Below, piece after piece: positions 57,858 through 64,000 of a DNA stretch of 64,000 nucleotides; position 1 is the first letter of the stretch, and each line of letters opens with the position of its first letter. The DNA is from Pontiellaceae bacterium B1224 (GTDB lineage Bacteria; Verrucomicrobiota; Kiritimatiellia; Kiritimatiellales; Pontiellaceae): assembly GCA_029432815.1 (NCBI GenBank), contig JAROBA010000003.1, positions 1-64,000 of the forward strand, written 5' to 3'. Under the pieces are notes generated by a model. It searched no databases, was not told the origin of the DNA, and saw only the letters and a list, made by a program, of their open reading frames with translations. The position numbers and the translations under genes are program-made.

Positions 57858-58559
57858 ATGAAAGAAGCCATAATCGTGCTGATATCGGCTCATTTTATTA
57901 CTGATTTCATGCTTCAGCCGGACTGGCTTCAACAGCGAAAAGGGAAACTCTGGGCCAATCTGATTCATGCAGAATTTGTTGCCTTGCTCGGATATCTATT
58001 GCTACAGCAGTGGACGGCCTGGATGCCGGTGCTCCTGATCTTTGCCTTCCATTCTGGTATTGATGCAGTTAAGCAGCGTTGCAACGATACCAGCCGTTCC
58101 TTCTGTGTGGATCAATCTTTTCATTTAGTCTCGATTCTTTTCGTTGTTTGGATTTGCCGAAAGCTGGGATGGATGGCGGACTTTACGGGAAAGGGGCTGA
58201 CGTGGATGATATTAATTGCCGGGTTTGCGGTGTGCGTTCCCGGTGCCGGTTTTCTGATAGGAAAAGTGGCGGAAAAATTACAGGAAGAGAATAACCTGGC
58301 CGAAAAAATAAACGGGCTTAAAAACGGTGGCAAGCTGATCGGGCAACTGGAGCGCGCATTAATATTTCTACTGATCATGATTGGCCAGCCGGGCGGAATC
58401 GGATTTCTGGTGGCGGCAAAATCGATCCTTCGATTCGGCGAGGCTAAAGACGATCAGAAGCTGGCGGAATATGTCTTGATCGGCACGCTGCTGAGTTTCG
58501 GACTGGCGATTGCCGCCGCCACGATAACAAGAAGCCTCCTTGAGGGTATGCGACGATGA
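57858..58559 (+). CDS. DUF3307-family membrane protein
   Basis: A 233-residue multi-pass protein. The start IVLISAHFITDFMLQPDWLQQRKG is the DUF3307 signature (H-F-x-x-D-F-x-x-Q). Five to six hydrophobic segments follow, with a charged loop around residues 140-165. The C-terminal KSILRFGEAKDDQKLAEYVLIGTLLSF is also typical. Nothing is established about its activity; consistent pairing with SatD suggests a joint membrane/regulator module. I use ATG 57858 (MKEAIIV). Its stop overlaps the panC start in ATGA. Confidence 0.85.
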   Translation: MKEAIIVLISAHFITDFMLQPDWLQQRKGKLWANLIHAEFVALLGYLLLQQWTAWMPVLLIFAFHSGIDAVKQRCNDTSRSFCVDQSFHLVSILFVVWICRKLGWMADFTGKGLTWMILIAGFAVCVPGAGFLIGKVAEKLQEENNLAEKINGLKNGGKLIGQLERALIFLLIMIGQPGGIGFLVAAKSILRFGEAKDDQKLAEYVLIGTLLSFGLAIAAATITRSLLEGMRR

Positions 58560-59401
58560 AGATTATTAAATCACCTGAAGAGATGCAGCGGATCGCGCTG
58601 GATCTGAAGCGTTCAGGAAAAACGATCGGCTTTGTGCCGACCATGGGCTTTTTGCATGAAGGCCACCTTTCCTTGATGCGCGTGGCCCGATCGCAGTGCG
58701 ATGTGCTGGTAGTCAGTATTTTTGTGAATCCGACCCAGTTTGGACCGAACGAAGATCTGGATGCATATCCGCGCGACTTTGAGCGCGATGAGCAGCTTTG
58801 TGAAAGCGAATTGGCGGATATTGTCTTTTATCCAGAGTCTGGAAATATGTTTGCTGGCGATGCCAGTGTCTGGGTGGATGAGGATGCGTTGTCCGGTGTG
58901 TTATGCGGTGAATCCAGACCGGGGCATTTCCGAGGCGTATGTACAGTGGTGGCGAAGCTGTTTAATCTGGTACAACCCGATCTTGCGGTCTTCGGCGAAA
59001 AGGATGCCCAGCAGCTCCGGATTATCGAACGCATGGTGCGCGACCTGAATTTTCCTGTGCAGATCATTCGCGGCCCGATTATTCGCGAGGCCGATGGTCT
59101 GGCTATGAGTTCGCGGAATAAATACCTTACTGCAGAGCAGCGGAAAAATGCATTGTGTCTCAGGAAAGCTCTGGACTTGGCCTCTGAGAGAATGGCAAAG
59201 GGGGAGCGAAGAGTTTCCAATCTTCGGAAGTCCATGGTTGATCTGATCGATGCGGTGCCCGAAGCGGAAGTTGACTACATTGAGTTCGCGGATGACGGAA
59301 CGCTGGAGCCGCTCAAGAACATATCGGGCAGGACTCTCGTGGCACTTGCCGTTAAATTCGGTGCAACCCGCTTAATTGACAATGCAGTTTTGATTCCGTA
59401 G
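58556..59401 (+). CDS. panC: pantothenate synthetase
   Basis: A 281-residue ligase that joins pantoate and beta-alanine with ATP. HIGH-type motif MGFLHEGHLSLM (about 29-40), SIFVNPTQFGPNEDLDAYPR (about 54-73), FGEKDAQQL (about 146-154) and the KMSKS-like SSRNKYL (about 182-188) are present. The ATG overlaps the DUF3307 stop by the ATGA pattern. This completes panB and panC in one transcription unit; panD is not in the window. A one-mismatch palindrome lies at 58830 and another at 59215. Confidence 0.96.
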   Translation: MKIIKSPEEMQRIALDLKRSGKTIGFVPTMGFLHEGHLSLMRVARSQCDVLVVSIFVNPTQFGPNEDLDAYPRDFERDEQLCESELADIVFYPESGNMFAGDASVWVDEDALSGVLCGESRPGHFRGVCTVVAKLFNLVQPDLAVFGEKDAQQLRIIERMVRDLNFPVQIIRGPIIREADGLAMSSRNKYLTAEQRKNALCLRKALDLASERMAKGERRVSNLRKSMVDLIDAVPEAEVDYIEFADDGTLEPLKNISGRTLVALAVKFGATRLIDNAVLIP

Positions 59402-59455
59402 TAAGCTCTGTTAGAGACGGTTGCAAACCCGCTTACTTTTTTTGGATAATTTTGT

Positions 59456-59483
59456 TTGAAAGCCATGAGCGCATCATTACATT
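59456..59483 (+). promoter_or_regulatory. candidate promoter of tRNA-Cys
   Basis: TTGAAA (59456-59461), 16-base spacer, TACATT (59478-59483); a start near 59490 would give a short leader before the tRNA at 59506. Matched by eye. Confidence 0.45.
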
Positions 59484-59505
59484 GGTGTCCGCTTTTGAAA
59501 CAAAA

Positions 59506-59579
59506 GGTGCGGTAGCCAAGCGGTTAGGCAGTGGATTGCAAATCCATCTAGATCGGTTCGACTCCGATCCGCACCTCCA
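59506..59579 (+). tRNA. tRNA-Cys (GCA), CCA encoded
   Basis: A full cloverleaf: acceptor GGTGCGG (59506-59512) pairs with CCGCACC (59569-59575), discriminator T, encoded CCA (59577-59579). The anticodon arm TGGAT-TGCAAAT-CCA carries GCA. The T-arm GATCGGTTCGACTCCGATC is perfect. Confidence 0.96.
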
Positions 59580-59617
59580 TTTTTTCAGGTCCATTAATCG
59601 ATAACCAGGAGAAGAAT

Positions 59618-60001
59618 ATGTCGGTTCCACAAGATCTGTTCTACGCAAAGACCCACGAATGGGTCGACCTCAATGACGGCATTGCGACAGTAGGCATCAC
59701 TGACTTTGCTCAGAGCCAGCTTTCGGATCTGACATTTGTTGAACTCCCGGAAGTCGGCACCATGTTCGAGGCGGGTGATGAAGCCGCCGTGGTGGAATCC
59801 GTTAAAGCTGCGGCGGATGTCTATGCACCCGTCGGTGGCGAAGTGATCGAAGTGAATATGGATCTCGAAGATAATCCGGAACTCATCAACAACGATTCCT
59901 TCGGTAAAGGCTGGATCTTTAAAATCAAGGTCAATAACGAAGCCGAAGTGGATGATATGATGGATGCAGATTCCTACGAGGAACTCTGTCCAGCTGATTA
60001 A
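59618..60001 (+). CDS. gcvH: glycine cleavage system H protein
   Basis: A 127-residue lipoyl carrier protein that shuttles the aminomethyl group in glycine cleavage. The lipoyl lysine is in VVESVKAAADVYAPVGGEV (about residue 64), and the start FYAKTHEWV and TFVELPEVG are standard. AGGAG lies 7 bases upstream. The other gcv genes are not here; instead lipB follows, whose enzyme would octanoylate this protein and AceF. A palindrome and a strong terminator follow the stop. Confidence 0.96.
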   Translation: MSVPQDLFYAKTHEWVDLNDGIATVGITDFAQSQLSDLTFVELPEVGTMFEAGDEAAVVESVKAAADVYAPVGGEVIEVNMDLEDNPELINNDSFGKGWIFKIKVNNEAEVDDMMDADSYEELCPAD

Positions 60002-60004
60002 TTT

Positions 60005-60019
60005 TTCCAATCATTGGAA
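60005..60019. repeat. TTCCA-N5-TGGAA palindrome after gcvH
   Basis: TTCCAATCATTGGAA, 4 bases after the gcvH stop and 5 bases before the terminator stem. It is the consensus form found four times in the window (5405, 15253, 60005, 63054). Confidence 0.92.
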
Positions 60020-60024
60020 AATCG

Positions 60025-60048
60025 AGGAGGACGCTGTCCTCCTTTTTT
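60025..60048 (+). terminator. intrinsic terminator of gcvH
   Basis: AGGAGGAC (60025-60032), loop GCT, GTCCTCCT (60036-60043), then TTTTT. It lies only 10 bases before the lipB ATG. Confidence 0.88.
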
Positions 60049-60057
60049 GTTTTAACT

Positions 60058-60759
60058 ATGAATGCATGGTCCGTCAGTTTTAATGAGCCCGTCCATTATC
60101 AGCAAGGGCTTGATATCCAACGCCGTTTGCTTAAGGCGCGACAGGAAAACCTGATTCCGGATACGGTTCTGATTCTGCAGCACACTCCGACGGTTACGCT
60201 GGGAAATCGCGGCCGCGCAAACTATCTGCTGAAGACTGAAGAGGAATACCGAGAACTGGGCATCGATCTGTTTCATGCCGAGCGTGGAGGTGATGTCACG
60301 TTCCATGGACCGGGACAATGGGTGCTTTATCCAATACTGTATCTTGGTGGCAACGAAGCGGATTCCCATGGCTACCTTTCCAATCTCGAAGAAATCGCCA
60401 TCCGCACGCTGGGCGACTACGATATCAAAGGCTTCCGCCGCGAAGGTAAATCCGGGGCATGGACGGATGCCGGCAAGATTGCCGCCATCGGCTTCCGCCT
60501 GAAAAAGTGGGTTTCTTTTCATGGCATGAGTTTCAACGTCAGCAACGATCTGATGGGTTTTAACACCATTGTCCCGTGCGGTCTGGTGGGCGAGCCGGTG
60601 GCATCGCTGAAGACTATTCTCGGAGACGGCTGCCCGGCAATGTCGACAGTGCGCGATTCGTTACTGAACCATTTTTCCAACGTCTGTAATCGAGAGTTGG
60701 AAAGGTTCGAGCTGGAAGGCGATCTGCCGGATCTACTTAACGATTTAATTAAAGGTTAA
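60058..60759 (+). CDS. lipB: octanoyltransferase (lipoate biosynthesis)
   Basis: A 233-residue enzyme that moves octanoyl from acyl carrier protein to lipoyl domains. RGGDVTFHGPGQ (about 76-87) is the LipB signature. GKIAAIGFRLKKWVSFHG (about 139-156) carries the catalytic Lys, and VPCGLVG (about 178-184) carries the catalytic Cys. The expected substrates GcvH and AceF are both encoded in the window; lipA is not seen. The gene begins directly after the gcvH terminator, so either read-through or an internal promoter is required; I see no clear Shine-Dalgarno apart from the terminator stem itself. Confidence 0.95.
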   Translation: MNAWSVSFNEPVHYQQGLDIQRRLLKARQENLIPDTVLILQHTPTVTLGNRGRANYLLKTEEEYRELGIDLFHAERGGDVTFHGPGQWVLYPILYLGGNEADSHGYLSNLEEIAIRTLGDYDIKGFRREGKSGAWTDAGKIAAIGFRLKKWVSFHGMSFNVSNDLMGFNTIVPCGLVGEPVASLKTILGDGCPAMSTVRDSLLNHFSNVCNRELERFELEGDLPDLLNDLIKG

Positions 60760-60765
60760 TTTCTA

Positions 60766-61110
60766 ATGAGTGATATTCCAAACTGTCCGAAATGTAATTC
60801 AGAATATGCCTACGAAGATCAGGATATGCTGGTCTGTCCCGACTGCGGGCATGAATGGGTTCCTTCCTCCGAAGTTGCCGAAACTGCTGAGGATGGGCTT
60901 GTGGTGCTCGACGCCAATGGCAATGCGTTGGCGGATGGCGATTCTGTAACCGTCGTTAAAGGACTCAAGGTTAAAGGCGCTCAGTCCGATCTGAAAGTCG
61001 GCACCAGAGTCAAAAGCATCCGCCTCTGCGAAGGGGACCACAACATCGATTGCAAGATCCCCGGTTTCGGCGCCATGAAGCTGAAGTCCGAGTTCGTTAA
61101 GAAGGCGTAG
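60766..61110 (+). CDS. PhnA/YjdM-family zinc-ribbon protein
   Basis: A 114-residue small protein. The N-terminal zinc ribbon has CPKC (7-10) and CPDC (24-27), followed by the PhnA domain (about 45-112: [28 protein letters not shown] and [17 protein letters not shown]). The length and pattern match YjdM/PhnA of E. coli, whose link to phosphonates is historical and whose role is not known. It starts 6 bases after lipB and is probably co-transcribed. Confidence 0.9.
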   Translation: MSDIPNCPKCNSEYAYEDQDMLVCPDCGHEWVPSSEVAETAEDGLVVLDANGNALADGDSVTVVKGLKVKGAQSDLKVGTRVKSIRLCEGDHNIDCKIPGFGAMKLKSEFVKKA

Positions 61111-61149
61111 CCTTTTTGTGATGTATAGGAAATAAATTTTTAATGGTGA

Positions 61150-61665
61150 ATGGGTAAAGAAATGACGTCTGCAGGTGAGCACCCCAATTCGGGTGAAATA
61201 GAATCCAAACACAGTTCCTCGGATGAAACCCTCTCCTTTTTAAACAGCCTTCCGCAAATTAATAAACCAAAGCCCAAACTCAGTGTCCTTGATGAACATT
61301 TGGCTTTTCTGAGCAGTCTGCCGCGGATTAATTCAAACCCCGTCACTGGCGATCCGGTTCCTGTGATCGAACCGGTCTTGGAAGTGACACCGGAACATGT
61401 TCCGGCAAACAGTCCGCCGAAAAAGAAAAAGGCCCGCCGGAAGGTAAAGAAAAAGAGTCAACAGCAGTTGATGAAGGAAGAAAAGAACCGGCTTGAGAAA
61501 GAACGGGCTGACGCCAAGCGAATTGAAATGCAGAAAAAGCGGCAAGAGGCAGAAGAGCGCGAAAGAAGAATTGCTCTGGAGCAGGAGCGTTTAAATCAGC
61601 AGGCCCTGCAGAAGGAAAAAGAAAAGCCCAAGCAGTCCATTTTTAGAAAGCTGGTCGGTGCATAA
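61150..61665 (+). CDS. hypothetical Lys/Glu-rich coiled-coil protein with an internal repeat
   Basis: A 171-residue cytosolic protein. Two short repeats open it: DETLSFLNSLPQIN (about 25-38) and DEHLAFLSSLPRIN (about 48-61). A basic cluster KKKKARRKVKKK (about 91-102) leads into a long charged helix (about 105-160) of Glu/Arg/Lys heptads. It ends IFRKLVGA. I do not recognise it. The duplicated LxFLxSLPxIN segment looks like a short linear binding motif. Confidence 0.6.
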   Translation: MGKEMTSAGEHPNSGEIESKHSSSDETLSFLNSLPQINKPKPKLSVLDEHLAFLSSLPRINSNPVTGDPVPVIEPVLEVTPEHVPANSPPKKKKARRKVKKKSQQQLMKEEKNRLEKERADAKRIEMQKKRQEAEERERRIALEQERLNQQALQKEKEKPKQSIFRKLVGA

Positions 61666-61714
61666 TCAGCTCGGATAAGAATCTCATTAACGTCGTTCTT
61701 GCAGGTGCGCTCTC

Positions 61715-62482
61715 TTAGAAGTCCTTATCCTCGTTCCATTGCGCAACCTGCGCCAGGGCATGATGCGCGGTCAGGTCGATATGAATCGGGGTGAGGGCGA
61801 CGTAGCCGGATTCCACTACGCGAACATCGGTATCCTTGTTGTCGTCCAGTAGGTCGAGGTCGCCATCCAGCCAGTAGTAGCGGTTGCCACGCGGGTCGCG
61901 ATGCTCGGAAAACTTTTCGATGAATCTGGACCGTCCCATGCGCGCGGCTTTCATTCCCCTGATTTTACTGAGCGGCAGGTTGGGAATGTTGACGTTCAGC
62001 AATGTGCCCGTGGGCAATGGATTTTCGGTAAATTTCTTTACGACTTCTGCGGCAACATGGGCGGCGGTTTCCCAGAGTGGGTCGCTGTAGGTGCAGAGCG
62101 AGATGGCAATGGCTGGCGTGCCGAGTACGACTGCTTCGCTGGCTGCGGAAACGGTCCCGGAATAGAGGACGCTGATCCCGGTGTTGGAGCCGAAATTGAT
62201 TCCGCTGACCACCAGATCGGGCGGATTGTCTTTGTGCAGAAAGCTGATCGCCAGTTTAACGCAGTCGGCCGGAGTTCCATCCACGGCGATCCCAAAAGGG
62301 CGACCGTCTTTTTCAACGGGCACCGTACGGATCGGATCGAAGATGGTGATGGAATGACCGGTGGCGCTGCGCTCGGTGTCGGGAGCAACAACATGCAGGT
62401 CGCCCATTCCGCTTAGAGCTTGATGGAGGACTCCAATGCCGGGGGCATGAATTCCGTCGTCGTTGGAGAGTAGGATTTTCAT
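61715..62482 (-). CDS. surE: 5'/3'-nucleotidase SurE
   Basis: A 255-residue metal-dependent survival phosphatase. MKILLSNDDGIHAPGI at the start carries the metal Asp pair, VAPDTERSATGHSIT (about 33-47) and VSGINFGSNTG (about 90-100) are diagnostic, and YSGTVSAASEAV follows. It removes phosphate from nucleoside monophosphates and is often near stationary-phase genes. It diverges from rsmE, with about 80 bases between starts. Confidence 0.95.
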   Translation of the reverse strand: MKILLSNDDGIHAPGIGVLHQALSGMGDLHVVAPDTERSATGHSITIFDPIRTVPVEKDGRPFGIAVDGTPADCVKLAISFLHKDNPPDLVVSGINFGSNTGISVLYSGTVSAASEAVVLGTPAIAISLCTYSDPLWETAAHVAAEVVKKFTENPLPTGTLLNVNIPNLPLSKIRGMKAARMGRSRFIEKFSEHRDPRGNRYYWLDGDLDLLDDNKDTDVRVVESGYVALTPIHIDLTAHHALAQVAQWNEDKDF

Positions 62483-62562
62483 GGATTAAATATGATGGCA
62501 TGAAAACCAAACTGCAAGAATGGATGATTGCATCCATCGGTCGCTCTATTCATGCTGTACGG

Positions 62563-63336
62563 ATGAATTTGATTATTCTCCAACCATTGGAAGTGGATGC
62601 GGAAAACTGTGCGGTCTTATCGGACGAGCGGGCACAACATATTCGCAAGGTATTGAAAGCGGAGGTCGGCAAAGAGCTGAAGATCGGGCTGTTGAACGGG
62701 CCGCTTGGAATTGGAACCGTCCAAACATTGGAAAACCAAACGGTTGAACTCAGTTGCATTTTTAAAGAAGAAATGCCGCCCAAGCCCCGAATTGATCTGT
62801 TGCTTGCCATGCCGCGTCCGAAAGTGCTGAAACGCATGTGGGCCCAGCTGGCGGCGCTCGGAGTGGGACGGATTGTACTTTTGCGTGCAGAAAAGGTGGA
62901 ACGCTATTATTTTGACAGTCATGTGGTTGAACCGGGGTTTTATAACAAGCTTTTGATCGAAGGGCTGCAGCAGGCGTGTTGCACGCGCCTGCCGGACGTG
63001 CAGGTAGAGCCGCTCTTTAAACCGTTTGTAGAGGATCGGCTGGAATGTGAGTTTTCCAATCATTGGAAACTGCTGGCGGATCCGTCCGGTGAAAAGCGAC
63101 TCCGCAATTTCCAGCCATTGTCCTCCTTCGCCAAGGCTCCGGCGGATCTTCGAGAAAAAAGCCGTCGTATACTGCTGGCCATTGGGCCGGAGGGCGGCTG
63201 GACATCCTATGAGCGGGAGATGCTCAAAGACCGGGGATTTGAATTGATTGGAATGGGAGATCGTATTCTGCGAACGGATACGGCAACAATGGGGCTTCTT
63301 TCGGTATTAAATGAGTTGTTTGGGAGTGACAGATGA
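62563..63336 (+). CDS. rsmE: 16S rRNA m3U1498 methyltransferase
   Basis: A 257-residue SPOUT methyltransferase. The N-terminal RNA-binding part has RAQHIRKVLKAEVG (about 25-38). The C-terminal knot has LLAIGPEGGWTSYEREML (about 203-220) and GDRILRTDTATMGLLSVLNE (about 229-248). Residues about 185-200 contain SFAKAPADLREKSRR, a peptide encoded by a dispersed 'ttcgccaaggctccggcgg' repeat inserted in frame. I use ATG 62563. An exact palindrome (63054, SNHWK) and two near copies (62578, 62719) lie inside. Its TGA overlaps the pgpA start. Confidence 0.92.
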   Translation: MNLIILQPLEVDAENCAVLSDERAQHIRKVLKAEVGKELKIGLLNGPLGIGTVQTLENQTVELSCIFKEEMPPKPRIDLLLAMPRPKVLKRMWAQLAALGVGRIVLLRAEKVERYYFDSHVVEPGFYNKLLIEGLQQACCTRLPDVQVEPLFKPFVEDRLECEFSNHWKLLADPSGEKRLRNFQPLSSFAKAPADLREKSRRILLAIGPEGGWTSYEREMLKDRGFELIGMGDRILRTDTATMGLLSVLNELFGSDR

Positions 63337-63782
63337 AAAATTTTATTAAGTGGATCGCGATTGGGTTTGGAACCGGATTGAGCCCTATTATGCCGGGAAC
63401 GGTGGGCACATTGGTTGGACTTCCGCTGACCTGGGGACTGATGCAGGTGCCTTCGGTTGGGGCTCAGGTCATAATCTGTATTGCGCTGACGCTTCTGTCT
63501 ATTCCCATTTGTGAAGTGGCGGAAAAGGTGATTGGCGGAAAAGATCCGGGTTGCATTGTGGCGGATGAATATCTGACGCTGCCGATTACGGTAATTGGCT
63601 TAACCTCACCGTGGGCAATGCTGAGCGGGTTTGTTCTGCACCGTATTTTCGACATCACCAAACCGCCGCCGATTAAACAGCTTCAGCACATTCACGGCGG
63701 GTTCGGGATTACGATCGATGATTTTCTGGCCGCACTGATTGCGCTCGGCCTGAATCATCTTCTTTTCCGGTTTATAGGCTAA
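63333..63782 (+). CDS. pgpA: phosphatidylglycerophosphatase A
   Basis: A 149-residue inner-membrane lipid phosphatase for phosphatidylglycerol synthesis. The start GFGTGLSPIMPGTVGTLVGLPL is diagnostic, DPGCIVADEYLTLPI (about 69-83) carries the conserved D-E pair, and FDITKPPPIKQLQHIHGGFGITIDD (about 105-129) is the second signature. It overlaps rsmE by 4 bases. Its TAA overlaps the stop of the convergent gene. Confidence 0.95.
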   Translation: MKNFIKWIAIGFGTGLSPIMPGTVGTLVGLPLTWGLMQVPSVGAQVIICIALTLLSIPICEVAEKVIGGKDPGCIVADEYLTLPITVIGLTSPWAMLSGFVLHRIFDITKPPPIKQLQHIHGGFGITIDDFLAALIALGLNHLLFRFIG

Positions 63783-64000
63783 TTTTGTTCAACATACTGT
63801 ATGAGAGCCTGGAAGTCCTCGTTCTGCCGCAACGTGTCGAACTCATCTTCGTTCATATAATTCAGTGCCTGACTCGGATCGGTCAGCTGTGATGCCCGCT
63901 GGAAAGCAAGAATTGCAGCTTTGTCGTTGCCCAGTTTAACTTCAACCCTTGCCAGCACTTGATATAGTGTGGCTTCGTTTTTGATTTCTGCGGTCAGACG
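63779..64000 (-). CDS. C-terminal part of a TPR-like protein (runs off the window)
   Basis: 73 residues are visible, read from the right edge to TAG (63781-63779), overlapping the pgpA stop. The sequence LYQVLARVEVKLGNDKAAILAFQRASQLTDPSQALNYMNED has the helix-turn-helix spacing of a tetratricopeptide repeat. The rest of the gene lies beyond the window, so family and function cannot be set. Confidence 0.7.
   Translation of the reverse strand, partial: RLTAEIKNEATLYQVLARVEVKLGNDKAAILAFQRASQLTDPSQALNYMNEDEFDTLRQNEDFQALIQYVEQN

Noticed and set aside
5405-63068. The TTCCA/TGGAA palindrome as a restriction site or as simple terminator stems
   Set aside because: Restriction sites are usually avoided rather than enriched, and most copies are inside genes without T-runs, so neither explains the distribution.

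Overview
The window looks like part of a chromosome from an anaerobic or facultatively anaerobic, Gram-negative marine-type bacterium of the PVC superphylum, most likely Kiritimatiellota (Pontiella-like). This is an inference from gene content: a PEP-CTERM protein, large secreted LamG / beta-helix / RCC1 proteins, a TSP3-type calcium-repeat protein, NrfHA ammonifying nitrite reductase, AraC regulators with a PocR domain, a REP-associated transposase and many small dispersed repeats. No rRNA or species marker confirms it.

Layout. 1-5.5 kb is an accessory stretch: small lipoproteins, an ankyrin lipoprotein, two tandem paralogous membrane proteins and a secreted TSP3 protein. 5.6-26 kb is mostly housekeeping: a DEDD exonuclease, TrmJ, a frameshifted four-helix-bundle gene, endonuclease IV, the homodimeric-type pyruvate dehydrogenase pair aceE-aceF, a DnaQ-like exonuclease, DAHP synthase, a radical-SAM/MnmC-type fusion probably acting on tRNA wobble uridine, a PEP-CTERM protein, a RAYT transposase between two REP elements, dihydroorotase, tpiA and secG. 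21.2-27.1 kb is a complete five-gene oligopeptide ABC importer. 27.6-37.1 kb holds a PocR-AraC regulator, a direct-repeat operator candidate, a 1736-residue secreted multidomain protein and a 968-residue exported coiled-coil protein. 37.1-44.6 kb, on the minus strand, holds a Ste24-type M48 protease, a secreted HEAT-repeat protein, RNase III, a methyltransferase and MtaB. 44.9-48.8 kb carries nrfH-nrfA, pyrE, a zinc-ribbon coiled-coil protein and RNase P RNA. 48.8-54.7 kb carries an orphan NarL-type regulator, a metal permease, an LMW-phosphatase-like protein and two tandem MuiA-type proteins. 54.7-64 kb is a dense cofactor and housekeeping run: dapF, folK, panB, satD-like, DUF3307, panC, tRNA-Cys, gcvH, lipB, a phnA-like gene, surE, rsmE, pgpA and a truncated TPR gene.

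The most striking signal is not a gene. The 15-bp gapped palindrome TTCCARNNNYTGGAA (strict arms TTCCA-N5-TGGAA) occurs 24 times with perfect arms, where about 0.06 would be expected by chance, plus about 20 single-mismatch copies. It sits in intergenic DNA and in all three codon phases of genes. It is absent with perfect arms from 27.5 to 43.2 kb, which includes the giant secreted-protein locus, and from the first 5.4 kb. It behaves like a genome-wide DNA signal comparable in style to HIP1, chromosome-organisation sites or uptake sequences. A second candidate system is the PocR-AraC / giant propeller protein / coiled-coil protein locus with its direct-repeat operator.
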